Of a stretch of 64,000 nt of DNA, positions 10,905 through 22,467 are shown piece after piece. The stretch is from Gnetum montanum. Its lineage: Eukaryota; Streptophyta; Gnetopsida; Gnetales; Gnetaceae. A program made the position numbers and the translations under genes. Position 1 is the first letter of the stretch. Each line of letters opens with the position of its first letter. The stretch lies in assembly GCA_015680685.1 (NCBI GenBank), contig MNCI01007988.1, forward strand, positions 264,509 through 328,508, in the 5' to 3' direction. The notes under the pieces are model-generated. The model made no database searches and had not been told where the DNA came from. It saw nothing but the letters and a program-made list of their open reading frames with translations.

Positions 10905-10922
10905 TGGCGCTAGAAGGAGGGC
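10905..10922 (+). other. primer binding site of element B
   Basis: TGGCGCTAGAAGGAGGGC, six bases after the LTR end; the cleanest of the four related sites in the window. Confidence 0.8.
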
Positions 10923-10977
10923 TAAACTTGTTTTCTATTTAATCGAAATGCTGATCATGTTACCTGTAACTTATATT

Positions 10978-11050
10978 GCTACAGTGTTCACGCTGCTATA
11001 GTGCTTATGCTGCTATAGTGTTCATGCTGCTACAGTGATGCTACAGTGTT
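10978..11050 (+). repeat. tandem repeat in leader of B
   Basis: Four to five units of GCTGCTATAGTGTTCAT type (about 18 bp) directly downstream of the PBS region; absent from the leader of A. Confidence 0.75.
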
Positions 11051-11283
11051 TTTTCAATAAAAACACACAAAACACATCCGTTTCAAAGCTGAATTCATTG
11101 TAATTCGCACCTAGATAAATTTTCAATGTTCACACGCTGGAAACTTAGACAAATTTTCAGTATTCATGCACTGCCTGTTGGTCTAGTTTGATTAGTTTGG
11201 TCACATAGTGTTTGTGTTATGATGACACTATAATTGCTTATAATCCAACTTCATTCGTGTACCCCAGTCCACTCACGTTTATC

Positions 11284-13480
11284 ATGGAATCCTCCCAAGT
11301 CAACCCAGTAACACTACCAATCACTAACTTTGGGGCCGAAGCTTCAAACCCCGTGACTGCTACAGAATCCATAACCATTATTGAACACATAAATCCTCAA
11401 GGCCCTACATGCCAATCCCTCAGGCTATAGGGTAAAGGCCCTATTCATGCAACTCTTACACCCAAATAGTATAACTTTATCTGTGTCAAAGTCCAAGCCA
11501 ACCTATCCATTGATCGTATAGAGAGGGAAGCTAAGCGAGAATATGAATTTATTCACAAAGGAGGATGTGAGTTTATCCCTTCAGCATTTGACATAATCCC
11601 ACTATCTAAAAACCATCATAAATTCATATCCTAGTTTCTTATGATTAGAAGTCAAGCCTTACAACTACCTCCCATAGAGCCTCAAGATGAAGAAGATGAC
11701 TTTGCAGCCCAATTTGAACATGGAGAATCATACCATATCGTTAGCCCCCATGCCCACACAAACCCATTATTCCATCCTTTCTTGGAAGAAACTATGTTTC
11801 CTTTTTCATCCGCAAACACTCGAGCACCTGTTACCCATTCCATTCCTATCTTCTCCATGCTCAATAACATTCACTCTGATGCATCCACTTCCATCATTCC
11901 TCCACAAGTACAGTCCCAACAACTCCCCAAACCAACGCAGGGTCGATCTTCCAGCCTCAAGTAATTGGAATGCCATCAGTCATACCAGCTTCCACATCCA
12001 CCCATTACATACCCCAGGTGCAAATTCATGGGGCACCATTGATTACCCCAACCCAACACGTTCACGGTGTTACTTCACAACTTGTGGTCGGGCAGTGGGT
12101 TCCACTGGCTATAGTCTCAGTCCAGAATACTATCCCACTGCAACCAATATTAGTCCAACAACCTCTTTTTCCACAAATGATGCCACAATCGAGTCATTAT
12201 CAATTACCACAAACCCAAACCGCCAGTCTGCCCACCACCCAAGAATGGGCAGACACAAAAAAAATGATGCATTCATTGGTGGAAGAATTAAAACACCTTG
12301 AAACTTTCAATAGTGAGGAAGTCAAGGTATTAGATTTCTATCAAGATGACCCAATTGACTCCTCAGTTCCACCCTTGACCTTGCCAAAAGGAGTCTTATT
12401 ACCTCAATTGACCAAGTACAATGGAGAAGGAGACCCAAATGCCCACCTAGTGATATTTAGAACCGAAAGCCTTTTACTTCAAGCATGGCCCCATGTAATT
12501 TTGTGAGTGTTTGCAATGTCATTAACCAGAAAAGCCTTAGACTGGTACCGATCTTTACCCCGTAGCTCCATATCTTCTTTAGAGAATTTGTTGCATCAGT
12601 TTGTCACCTGTTTCAAGTACAATTTGAAACTTGAAGCCATGTTAGATAGCTTGATTCAAGTTAAACAAGCACCATTAGAGTTAGCGCAGAAATTTATCCA
12701 AAGGTGGAGTGCAGCCTTAAACGAAGTTCATGAACCTATCCCCAAAACATATTTACTCACTATCCTTAAATCAGCCGTGAATGACTTTATTAAGTCAAAA
12801 CTTTACTACTTGAAATCCCATACATTGAGCCAAGCATTCGTACAAATCAAAGACATAGAAGAAGTGGCACAAACAAGTAATGACCTAGCCTACTCAACCT
12901 TTAGGAGCCAACACACGAGAAAAGCTAAATCCAAAACAATGGTAGCAGTAGTGACTGAGGGAAAAAAACCCGCTATTCCAAACAACTATGAAAGAACCAC
13001 ACCTACTCATACACCTAAAAATTCCTCAAATAGAAACAACAACATAGGTCATGCTCGTACCTTCAAAAGGAAAGACCCGGCTCAATACACACCATTGCCC
13101 ATGAGGCCTTCATAACTACTTGGTCAACTTCTAAAGGCCAGGCTAATTCAACACAAACAAATGTCTCCTGCAGCCTCGCAAAGACATGTTTGCTTTTGCG
13201 AATTAGCCAAAAATCTAGCCTTAGCAACAGCCAATGAACCTCCCATTCCAAAAGGCTTTAGGTTGGATAGATTTTGCGATTATCACCAACGACCCGGCCA
13301 TGGAACTGATTACTGGTTTACGTTGAAATAAGAAATACAACGCATGATTGATAGGGGTGAAGTAGCATTCGACAAGGCGAACCCAGTAAGACCTCAAAAC
13401 CAATCCATGGGGGTCTGCAAGGATCCTCTCAACACAAATGATGCACCATATGTGATTAATACTATCCATATGGAAAACAG
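11284..13480 (+). pseudogene. gag: gag of element B (broken)
   Basis: Tat-type capsid polyprotein. Starts at ATGGAATCCTCCC (11284) after the leader. Pieces lie in 11212-11430, 11641-11964, 11970-12506 and 12507-13115. The capsid domain shows LDFYQDDPID, LPQLTKYNGEGDPNAHLV, ALDWYRSLPRSSISSLE, QKFIQRWSAALNEVHEPIPK and VNDFIKSKLYYL. The zinc-knuckle-like region is DRFCDYHQRPGHGTDYWF, where the last Cys has become Trp. A TGA at 12504-12506 splits the main domain. The region 11550-11900, missing from A, codes for an acidic stretch (PPIEPQDEEDDF). Confidence 0.88.
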
Positions 13481-14100
13481 AGAATACGTTCCGTGAAGAT
13501 CTTTTGTGATTGAGAGGCCTTCAGAAAACACACCTACCCCAACATCTCCTTAAGCCCCTTTCATCATCCGCACGTCTCCTGTGCCAAAAAAACCATTCAT
13601 CATCCACATACCTCCTTCGGTTGCCACCACAAAAAACATATCATCTGAAAACTGATCCATTCGCTTTGTGGTTCGGGTGCCAAAACACCTTGGCACACAA
13701 CCCACCTCCACTTCTCAACAACCTTTGCGAGAACGTCTTGCCGATAGGCTAATAAGAGAGGTATATGAAAGAGAAAAAAGAGAGGGCATGGAGAGAGAAA
13801 ACCATGGACATGAATTAGGACTACCTAAGCCTACACCGCTAAACACCGTTCCTATGAGTTCATCCATTAATGAGCCTAGTACAAGTCACCAAAACAAAGA
13901 TGAAGTCGCGAGTCATATCCCAAACCTAGCATCCTCAACTACTAACGTAAAAACCCCTCCATGAGAAATACGAATGCTGGGTCAAATGGACCAAATCTCT
14001 ATGGATAAGAATGTCCCAAATAGTAAAGACCTAGCAAATGCATTGACCCAGGTCACACAAGCCTTAAAACAAAAGAATACTTCTTTAAGTTTGTATGATC
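13481..14100 (+). pseudogene. gag-protease linker of element B
   Basis: Proline-rich and then charged segment in several frames (13510-13752 and 13668-13964), parallel to 4041-4742 of A. No catalytic domain is recognised. Confidence 0.55.
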
Positions 14101-14978
14101 TAGTAATGACTTCACCAGTACATTGAGAGGCTCTCGTATAGATGCTAAAGTCAATTCCTATTAGTGAGGATATTTCTATAGATGAACCATCCATTTATGT
14201 AGCATTATCCCCACAACTTCAGGAATCGAAGACCACATCCCTAGAGTTCCACATTAAGGACATTAAGCTAGATGAGAAAATAGGGGAAATCACCATGGCC
14301 CCTATGTTCATAACAATATAGGTTGATCATTTCAAAATATGTAGGATGCATGTCGATGATGGTGCAGCAACAAATGTAATACCTTTTTCCATCATCAAAA
14401 AATTGGGACTCATTGAACAAGTACAGCCCACGACAACCTCTTTCTTGAGATCCTTCAATGGTTCCCGTGTGGGAGTTAAAGGCATGATTACCTTAGATTT
14501 CATAGCTGGTGACCAATTCCCTACATCAGCTGAATTCATAGTGGTTGATGAAATGTTAGGATTTAATCTAATCCTAGGATGTCCTTGGCTAGCTCAACTC
14601 AAAGCCGTATCCTCACCAGTCCATTAGGAGATCCACCTACCTTACGAGGGAGGTGAGCTCATCATACATGGGGATACAACAACATCGATCACTTCCTCAT
14701 ATCTTGAGGTAGGTCAAGGGTTAGAAATTGAGTTCGTTAAGACTAAACAAGAAACCATGAACATACATCAGAATGTGAACCCAACGTTGACTCAAAATCC
14801 AACTAGCATTAAAGAAATACAAGAAGACGCAGACATAGGAGCTATTCCCACTGATGTCTCTTGGTCAGAACTACCCTTTGACATCATCGATGAAGGAGAA
14901 GATGAATATAAAATCATACCCATACGCCTAGCCCCACATGTTAAGCTACAAAGGATCAAGAGGCAACTAAACAACTAG
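14101..14978 (+). pseudogene. pro: aspartic protease of element B
   Basis: Retropepsin-like domain with VDDGAATNVIPFSIIKKLGL at 14349, then FIVVDEMLGFNLILGCPWL. A stop at about 14626 (TAG, where A reads CAA) cuts the frame; it continues at 14757-14978 with the acidic end DIIDEGEDEYKIIPIRLAPH. Nearly identical to the A copy, so both may derive from the same source family. Confidence 0.85.
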
Positions 14979-15744
14979 AACGAATGATATGAACTGTCCG
15001 AAATGACAGTAAACTACGAGTTGTTCGAAATGACGTTAAACTACGAATTGTCCAAAATGACATTAAACTAAGAATTGTCCGAAATGACGTTAAACTATGA
15101 ACTTTCTGAAATGACGTTAAACTACGACATGTCTAGTATGACATTAAAACTGTCAACAAACATCCGCAATGACATTAAACTAGCAACAATAAAAAATGAC
15201 CGATTCCATTTAAAACTTCTTGAAAACGTTACTACTTCTGGCCCACCATGGCATAAAATTGGTAATCCTTTCTTTAACAACAGATGCAACAGTCCATCAA
15301 GACTTTAAACTGATGTACCAAGCCTAAAATGGCTTTAAACTAGAGTGAACAAGTTACAGATTTACGAACTCTCATCATTTTACATTGAATTTTCGCTTAC
15401 AGGTTACAAGTTATGATTTAGATTCTTGCACGATCGTTGCTTTCTTTTCCAAGTATTTACCTTACATCTTGCTCTACACTTTAGAAATTTATGTTGCATT
15501 TAGTGGCACACATATACTCTGGAAAACAAAGAAGAACAAAAAAAGAAAACTTGAAAAATGACAAAAATATTTACATGAAAAATCAAGATGACGAAAGAAT
15601 GCAACTATTTTATACCACAATTAAATTCAGGCCATTACATCAGTCTTTATACATTCCACTAGCTTAGTTATCCTATGTTCGTTTACACTTTGTAACTCTC
15701 CTAATGAGGGAGTGTCTCTTATTTCGATCCTGTTTTAATTGGCA
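14979..15744 (+). other. protease-RT spacer of element B, possible intron
   Basis: Same structure as in A: tandem repeat at 14995-15190, AT-rich stretch, then CTGTTTTAATTGGCAG at the acceptor-like end, with the RT frame opening right after. The polypyrimidine tract is weak, but the position and conservation in both copies fit the intron known from Ogre-type Tat elements. No donor could be fixed. Confidence 0.5.
14995..15190 (+). repeat. tandem repeat with ATGACGTTAAACT core (B, protease-RT spacer)
   Basis: About seven units of roughly 24 bases with the core GAAATGACGTTAAACTA, longer than the copy in A (5640-5760). The array remains open in one frame, giving SEMTLNYEL-type peptide repeats (15075-15308). 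Confidence 0.88.
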
Positions 15745-17030
15745 GGAGCGAGCATCATGGCCACCAACAACATCCTCTTAGTATTGTCTCTCAATGGACC
15801 ATACGGAGATGTAGAAAGAGCGATCCACCCAAAATCATTGGATCTGAATCCATCCACCTATACGGATTTGATAGCCTCCACTCAAGAAACGTCAAACTGG
15901 CCTAAAAACGTAGTTAAAACTCTAGATCTAGAAGCTAACAATATCATTGAAGATCCTCTAGTTGAAATCCCCATTACCACAGTCAATGACGAAGCTAGAA
16001 CCTTGAAACTAAGTGCCTTACTGGATCTACAACTCATAGGTGACATCACTCAGGTTTTAAAAGACAACATAAAAATGTTTGCATGGTCATATACAGACAT
16101 GTCGGGACTAGACCCTCGGATCATCCAACATAACATTATTCTTGATGAAAAAATTAAACTAGTAAAGCAAAAAGCACAAAAGGTTAGACCCGAAGTGGCA
16201 TTAGCAATCCGCATTGAAATCACAAAGCTCTACCAAGCTGGTTTCATTCGAGTCGTTGACTATTTTGATTGGGTATCAAACATTGTTATAGTCCCCAAGA
16301 AGAACGGTAGTATACGTATATGCATAGACTTCCGTGATCTCAATGTAGCCACTATAAAAGATGATTTCCCATTACCTAACATTGATCAACTTATTGACAC
16401 GACAACTGGACATGCACTGTTATCCTTCATGGACGGATTTTCGGGCTACAATCAAATAAGAATTAATTCAGAGCATCAACTTAGGACAACTTTTATGACA
16501 CCTTGGGGGACATTTTGTTATACGATGATGCCATTTGGCCTTAAAAATGCAGGTGCTACATATCAGTGAGTGATGACATACATATTTAGTGACTACATGC
16601 TCAATTTGCTCAATGATTATGTTGATGATATAGCGGTCAAATCTAAAACAACTGAACAACATGCAAAAGATCTAGACTTAGTGCTTAAATGTTGTCTCAA
16701 ATATGACCTTAGGCTCAACCCAAAAAAGGTGTGTCTTCGGTGTTAAAATGGGCAAAATGCTTGGTTTTCTAGTTTCCGAAACAGGAATATAGGTAGACCC
16801 TCATAAGGTTAAAGCGATAACCAATATGCAACCACCAAGAAACCTTACCAAACTACACAGCCTCCAAGGTAGGCTGTAATTCATTAGATGCTTTATCGAA
16901 AGGCTAACGGATAAGTTGAGTCCCATGCAACATCTATTATAGAAGAATGTACATTTCCAATGGACTCAACAATGCCAAGAAGCGTTTGAGAACATAAAAC
17001 AAGAGTTGTCCTAGCTACCAACTGTTTATC
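15745..17030 (+). pseudogene. RT: reverse transcriptase of element B
   Basis: The best-preserved RT in the window, open from 15739 to 16569 (276 codons). Order of motifs: FAWSYTDMSGLDPRIIQHNI, KKNGSIRICIDFRDLN, DDFPLPNIDQLID, LLSFMDGFSGYNQIRI, TPWGTFCYTMMPFGLKNAG and the catalytic YVDDI at about 16620. It is broken by a TGA at 16567-16569 and by a one-base insertion near 16728 (an extra G compared with A). The RT connects to a decayed first RNase H. Confidence 0.95.
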
Positions 17031-17398
17031 CTCCACAAAATGACAAACCTTTCTACGTCTATCTTGCAACTTTCGGTTCTTCCATTGCATCCAAGATTTG
17101 TCAAAAATGTCAAGATGGGGCCGAGATTCCTGTATATTATCTAAGCCATACTTTAATGGCCTATGAACAATGATATAACGACGTAGAAAAATCATGCCTT
17201 GCCCTCGTCTTCTCTTTGAAGAAATGGCGACATTATCTCTTCCATAATTAGGTTTACATCATTTGCAAGGATAATGTTCTCCGTGCCATCACTAATAACA
17301 TATATGAGTCAAGTAGGTTAGCTATGCGGAAAATGATGATTGCAGAGTTTGATTTACACTATGTTGCTTAAGCTTCCACAAAAGGTCAAGCAATAGCC
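17031..17398 (+). pseudogene. first RNase H of element B
   Basis: RNase H attached to RT. Readable motifs: DKPFYVYLATFGSSIASK, VYYLSHTLMAYEQ, YNDVEKSCLALVFSLKKW and HYLF. Stops at several points. Same relative place as 7621-8110 in A. Confidence 0.78.
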
Positions 17399-18172
17399 AT
17401 GCAACTAACCGTCTCGTCGATGCACGATCAAGCAACGATAAACCCCGAATTCCCAGATGAAAATGGTAACAGTATAGACACTATACCTGACAATTATGAG
17501 GCAATTCTCTACTTCGATGGAGCCTCAACCTCTCGAGGAGGAAGTGCTGCAGCTATTTTAACATACCCCTATGGAGAAATCCAACCTTCTTCCTACCGCT
17601 TAAACTTTCCTTGCACCAATAACGTAGCAGAATATGAAGGTCTTCTTAGAGGACTTCAAGTAGCATTAACTTCAAGAATCTCATGCCTTGTAGTTCGAGG
17701 TGATTTGCAATTAGTTATTAATCAAGTCACTGAAGTATACGCATGCAAAGCTCTCCATTTGCAACCGTATTGCGATTTGACTAAACATCTAGTGAGGCAA
17801 CTAGTAGAAGTGGATATACAACATGTCCCTAGAAGCAAAAATACCATCGCTGATGCACTTGCCACACTAGCCTTAAACATGATGCCCGAATTGTTTTATG
17901 CATTGCCTAGTTCTATAACTAGTTGTGTTGAACCTATAATTAACACTCTAAATGAAGTACCTATAGCATCTGTTAGTACAACACATGCAATAGAATGGTA
18001 TGATGACGTAAAAGAGTACCTTCTAAGAGGTGAACCTCCACAACACTTGACAAATGCTCAAAAGGATGCTGTACAAAAACATTCCCACCAATACACATTA
18101 ATAGGTGACACCTTGTGTCGTAAATCATATGAAGGTATTCTGCTAATATGTGTTAGTAGCACTGATGGTTAA
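17399..18172 (+). pseudogene. second (archaeal-type) RNase H and integrase zinc-region start of element B
   Basis: Open for 257 codons. Contains the RNase H catalytic residues in YFDGASTSRGG, NNVAEYEGLLRGLQ, VVRGDLQLVINQ and NTIADALATLA. This second RNase H in addition to the one behind RT places the element in the Tat lineage. The frame runs into the start of integrase (QYTLIGDTLCRKSYEG) and ends in a TAA at about 18170 where A reads CAA. Confidence 0.92.
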
Positions 18173-19234
18173 ATGATTGTAGAACAAATCCACGAAGGAC
18201 TTTGTGGAGGGCACATAGCACCTAAAGCAATGGTAACAAAGATTAGGCGTTTAGGCTATTACTGGCCACACATGGAATACAATTGCATCTCCAAGGTTAG
18301 AACATGTGACATCTGCCAAAAGCATGGTAATCTAATACATGTGCCACCTAACGAACTACATACCACACAAATCACATGGCCATTCCAAAAATGGGGTTTA
18401 GACTTAATTGGACCAATAACACCGTCATCTTTAGCAGGCCATAGCTTCATTATCACTGCAACTGAATATTTCACAAAGTGGGTGGAAGCTATTCCTCTTA
18501 GGAAGACCATGTCAAAACACATTTGCACCTTTATAATGGAAAATATTGTAACTTGTTTTGGTATTCCAATGACCATCCTTACCGACAATGGGCCACAATT
18601 CAGCAGTACAGATACCAAAAGCTTTTGTGAAAGTCTGGGCATTAAACATGCATTTTTGTCACCTTACTACCCACAGAGTAATGGTCAAGCGGAGGCTACA
18701 AACAAAACTATTATCATAGTGCTCAAAAAGATGCTGAATCAGAGCAAGAAATGATGGCACGAACAATTATTCTACGCATTGTGGGCTTATAGAACGACAC
18801 ATCAAACATCCACAAGTAAAACTCCATATAGTCTTGTATACGGATATGAAGCTGTTTTACCTTTAGAATTGCAGGTTCCCTCATTGTGGATAACTCTCTC
18901 CAGCCTCCTCAATGAAAGTCAAAATAATGAATTGTGCATTACCGACCTCGATTTGGTAGAGGAGGAACGTGTACGAACACTTGATCAAATTGAATGGTAC
19001 CAAGAACAATAGAGGCAAAGGCACAAGCACGATCTCCATAAACGCCCGATCAAAGAAGGAGATCTAGTCCTTAAGGCTGCCCGAGAATATCTAGATAAAT
19101 TCTCAGCCAACTGGGAAGGGCCTTATTTAGTTACCAAGGCATACAACAATGGAGCATTTAAACTTATTGACATGAACAAAAATGAGTTCGTGAATCCTAC
19201 AAACCATTTGTACTTGAAAAGGTACTATGTTTGA
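18173..19234 (+). pseudogene. INT: integrase of element B
   Basis: Zinc-binding HHCC region (HEGLCGGHIAPKAM, CDICQKHG), catalytic core with all three acidic residues: Asp in GLDLIGP, Asp in LTDNGPQFSS and Glu in NGQAEATNK. The C-terminal part shows NWEGPYLVTKAY and ends KRYYV with a stop at 19232-19234. Interrupted by a TGA at about 18752 (CGA in A) and a TAG at about 19010. Apart from these single-base changes it is the most complete integrase in the window. Confidence 0.93.
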
Positions 19235-19254
19235 CAAAATTGAGGTACGTCATA

Positions 19255-19660
19255 GTCCTAGATCATGACTTAAAACTGATACCACAGAATAGTCCTGGTA
19301 TCATGACTTAAAACTGATACCACAGAATAGTCCTAGCATCATGACTTAAAACTGATACCACAGAGTAGTCCTGTATTATGACTTAAAACTGATACCATAG
19401 AATAGTCCTGGCTTCATGACTTAAAATTGATACCATAGAGTTCTATCTGGTATGACACTAAACTGCTACATTCGTCCGCCATGACATGAAACTAGCATCC
19501 AGAGTCCACTAAGACTATAAACTAGTTTGCCTCTTCATAGTCCACCACGACTATAAACTAGCAATGCACTGTCTACTATGATGCTAAACTGGTGCTGTCC
19601 AAGGGGTTATGATGTGAAACTAATCTACAACAGTATGCTAAGACTATAAACTAGTGACAT
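19255..19660 (+). repeat. tandem repeat downstream of integrase (B)
   Basis: At first about five units of 37-38 bases of the form CATGACTTAAAACTGATACC plus CAGAATAGTCCTGGTAT, followed by looser units such as ACTATAAACTAG and ATGACATGAAACTAG. The matching array of A is at 23040-23425. Confidence 0.9.
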
Positions 19661-20193
19661 CATCAATGACCAGGCAAAACTTGAAAAGATATGTTGCTAC
19701 AATTGGCTATACATGTTCCACAAAGACTTGCTGCATGATTCATCTCATGGGGCCTAATGAAATTGATGCTATTCATGATTCTATCTACTTTGAAAATTGC
19801 ACGTGGTGACTCCATCTCCTTGTCTAAAGTGTTTAGTTAACTGTTTCATTTATGGTTTTCTTGTCTTCTTGGAGTTGTGTTTGCAGGATGACACTTCTGA
19901 GGCGTTCGTGCATAGATGCACTTCATGAAGACAACAAGGTATCACATTTTTCCTAACACACCCAACTAGGTTAATCATTCCATTCATAAGTACATTCCTG
20001 ACTCCTGATACATTCCCTATTCCCCATCATGCTCCCTTATCCTATTCGATTACATCCCCCCTGATACATCCTTCTCACCTCAAAACTCTTAATACATTGT
20101 TGCACACTGTAACTCCCTAAGCAGTTGCAACGCAAAACATAGTACACAATGCATGGCATAAAATGCATGTGCTCAAACATGAGCATAGCACAA
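19661..20193 (+). other. 3' non-coding region of element B, first part
   Basis: No coding signal. Near 19862-19885 it has TCTTCTTGGAGTTGTGTTTG followed by CAG then GATGACACTTC, which resembles a splice acceptor and is conserved in A at 23622-23645. The end becomes purine-rich. Confidence 0.55.
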
Positions 20194-20632
20194 AAAGCAA
20201 GCTCTTTCAAAAAGATCGAGAAAATAAAAAAATGAAGAAAAAGAAAAAGACAAAAAAAAAGCACAAAAAGGTCAAAGAGCGAAATGCACGGAAAAAGGTC
20301 TTCATGATCCTGTTGACATTATAAACAAAAGACTATTGGCCATTCTCATACAAGCCCTAGGCAAGAAGGCATTTATCTTGAAAAAAATAGNTACGTGATG
20401 ATGTGCAACATGCTCTCTTTGAGACATAAGTGTAACTATTTTTTTCAAGATAAATGCCTTCTTGCCTAGGGCTTGTATGAGAATGGCCAATAGTCTTTTG
20501 TTTATAATGTCAACAGGATCATGAAGACCTTTTTCCGTGCATTTCGCTCTTTGACCTTTTTGTGCTTTTTTTTTGTCTTTTTCTTTTTCTTCATTTTTTT
20601 ATTTTCTCGATCTTTTTGAAAGAGCTTGCTTT
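20194..20632. repeat. 197-bp perfect inverted repeat between two N bases
   Basis: Left arm 20194-20390 and right arm 20436-20632 are exact reverse complements, with a 45-base spacer that starts with N (20391). A second N at 20633 closes the right arm. In the homologous part of A (about 23955-24260) there is no inverted copy: the sequence simply continues. The reverse complement of the spacer continues the left arm exactly as A continues. The simplest reading is that a contig was placed backwards between two joins. Confidence 0.92.
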
Positions 20633-20633
20633 N

Positions 20634-20849
20634 CGACCAACTCTTGGCTTCGCCTAGTTACAACCAATCCCCTTACATCTTGAACTACATTCCCCCAATC
20701 CCAATCCCATGTACCTTTGAAAATGGTGCGATGACATCTGGCCAATGGCTGATGGTTAATGTTCGATGCTTTGTTGTTCATGGTGTTTTGCACTTCTTTG
20801 TTGACGCCTCTCGGGTGGATTCCTCTAGGCATCAACAAAGAGGAGCCAA
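20634..20849 (+). other. 3' non-coding region of element B, second part, with PPT
   Basis: Resumes homology with A (24425-24630). Ends in the purine-rich ACAAAGAGGAGCCAA just before the TG of the 3' LTR at 20850, which serves as the polypurine tract; A has ACAAAGAGGGACCAA at 24616-24630. Confidence 0.75.
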
Positions 20850-21270
20850 TGAAACACCACAAAAATTTTAGCAACACTTCTAGAAAAGTTCAGAGCTTCT
20901 AAAATGACTTTAAGCAGCCCACCATGAAGCAAGCAAGGTCCCCCTGGGGCCCACAGATCACAACGGTAAGTCTTGGTGTCAAGAATCATCAGTTTCAAGG
21001 TCAAAATGCACAAATTTGGCTAAGTACAATGTGCTTGCGCTGTGGTTACGCTGCACAACGTAAGGATTAGCGTCACCAACTTTTGGGGCCCCGAAACTAA
21101 ATCAAAATAGGCCAAAATCAAGCACAAGGATTGCCCATGACCTTCACCAAGGTCCCCAGCAGCTCCCAGCCTCTAGAAAATCAAAATTCAGGCCTTAAAT
21201 GAGGTGTTTTCAGTTGATTATGCTGGGGCTACATTTTCTTAGGCTGCACAGCGTAAAGGATCAGCGTGAT

Positions 21271-21462
21271 CACTATTCACAGCGTAAATCACTATTCATC
21301 GCGTGAATACTATTCACAACATAAACACTATTCATCGCATAAACACTATTCATTGCGTGAACACTATTCACAGCGTAAACACTATTCATCGTGTGAACAC
21401 TATTCACAGCGTAAACACTATTCACAGTGTAAACACTATTCATCGCGTAAACACTATTCATC
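21271..21462 (+). repeat. 18-bp tandem repeat in 3' LTR of B
   Basis: About eleven units of CACTATTCATCGCGTGAA type, versus about nine in the 5' LTR, so unit number has changed since insertion. The frames opened on both strands by this repeat are not genes. Confidence 0.93.
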
Positions 21463-21872
21463 AACTTCCAAAAAATTCCAAAAAATTTTAGAAAATGACA
21501 AAAAATTCTCAGCATTAGCAACTTCCAGAAAATTCTAGAAAAATTTCAAAAAAACTCAGGGACAAAGAAGTTTCAAGCATGACAGATCAAATTTTCCTTG
21601 TACATTTCATTATAAATTTTTATTTGTGGGATAGTTAGGCCCTCACGGTCTAAAATTAAATGTACTTTCATGGGCTTGAATAACCCATAAATTGTAAAAT
21701 GCAATGCACCTGGTCAAGAATGTAGCTTGCCAACACACATCCAACTCTCGCTAACACGCATCCAACCTGAACACAACTGTCCATTGGATACATGTCAATA
21801 GATCCACTTTTCTTTCATCTCCCAGCTGTTGATTCTATTCTGGAAATTTTGTGCTAGAGCCCAGCCCAACCT

Positions 21873-21880
21873 TATAAATA
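21873..21880 (+). promoter_or_regulatory. TATA box of LTR B (3')
   Basis: TATAAATA in CCCAACCTTATAAATACCCTG, aligned with 10310-10317. Confidence 0.75.
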
Positions 21881-22462
21881 CCCTGTTAATTTACATGAAT
21901 CGAAAAAGGGGGCAATTGGAGACATTGTCAATTCTAAGAAAGTGTAGAACCTACAATCCTTGGGTGCTCGACACATCTGACTGTTGGCATCCAAGCATTT
22001 CTCAGATTCATCACATCACTTCAGACATCATCCCATGGCTTAGTGCTTGACCTGCCATCCACACGTGCACCTACACTTTGATCGGTACATACCTTTTTTA
22101 TTAAACAATACAATACAGTTCATTGCCTTCCATTTACATTGTTCAGTTCTATTTACGTTTTGTTTACAATATAGCTCTATTTACACTTTATTTATAATTC
22201 AGTACGCTCTGTTTACATTTTGTGTTGTTGTTTGCATTCCGTTTACATCCCGTTTACACCGTTTATGATAACCCCAGCACTAGTCATAGCTTATGCTCAG
22301 GGAAGTCCTTGGTTGCTTTGTGTGCAAACCATCCAAGGCACTCTGCCTTCATTTACTTTTCCAACTTGTCCTCAGGCAAAGGTAGGGTCGGATGTGTCTG
22401 CCTGACGATCTCTCGGTGTTTGTTTACCTTCTAGCCTTACACCGACGATTTAGGTCAATACA

Positions 22463-22467
22463 CTACC
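22463..22467 (+). repeat. target-site duplication, right copy (element B)
   Basis: CTACC directly after the CA end of the 3' LTR; pairs with CTACT at 9377-9381. Confidence 0.85.

Larger units (their letters stand above)
9382..22462 (+). mobile_element. Tat-type Ty3/gypsy LTR retrotransposon B, nested in integrase of A
   Basis: Complete element of about 13.1 kb with LTRs 9382-10899 and 20850-22462, TG...CA ends, PBS, PPT and a 5-bp target duplication. Gene order matches A: gag, protease, spacer, RT/RNase H, second RNase H, integrase. It is closely related to A in coding parts and in the 3' half of the LTR, but its LTR 5' half is different. The two LTRs differ by about 20 bases in the first 250 (counted by eye), mostly transitions, so it is not recent. 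About 45 bp of new sequence plus an inverted copy near 20391-20632 look like an assembly fault. Confidence 0.95.
20850..22462 (+). repeat. 3' LTR of element B
   Basis: Starts TGAAACACCAC and ends GGTCAATACA. Contains the 18-bp tandem repeat (21271-21462), TATA box at 21873, and TTTAC-rich sequence. About 95 bp longer than the 5' copy, partly from a longer repeat array. Confidence 0.95.

Noticed and set aside
20599-20877. Minus-strand and plus-strand frames across 20633
   Set aside because: They cross an N join and a likely reversed contig piece, so the frames are artificial.
21266-21538. Open frames on both strands with NTIHSV/YSSREH-type peptide repeats
   Set aside because: They come from the 18-bp tandem repeat, whose unit is a multiple of three.
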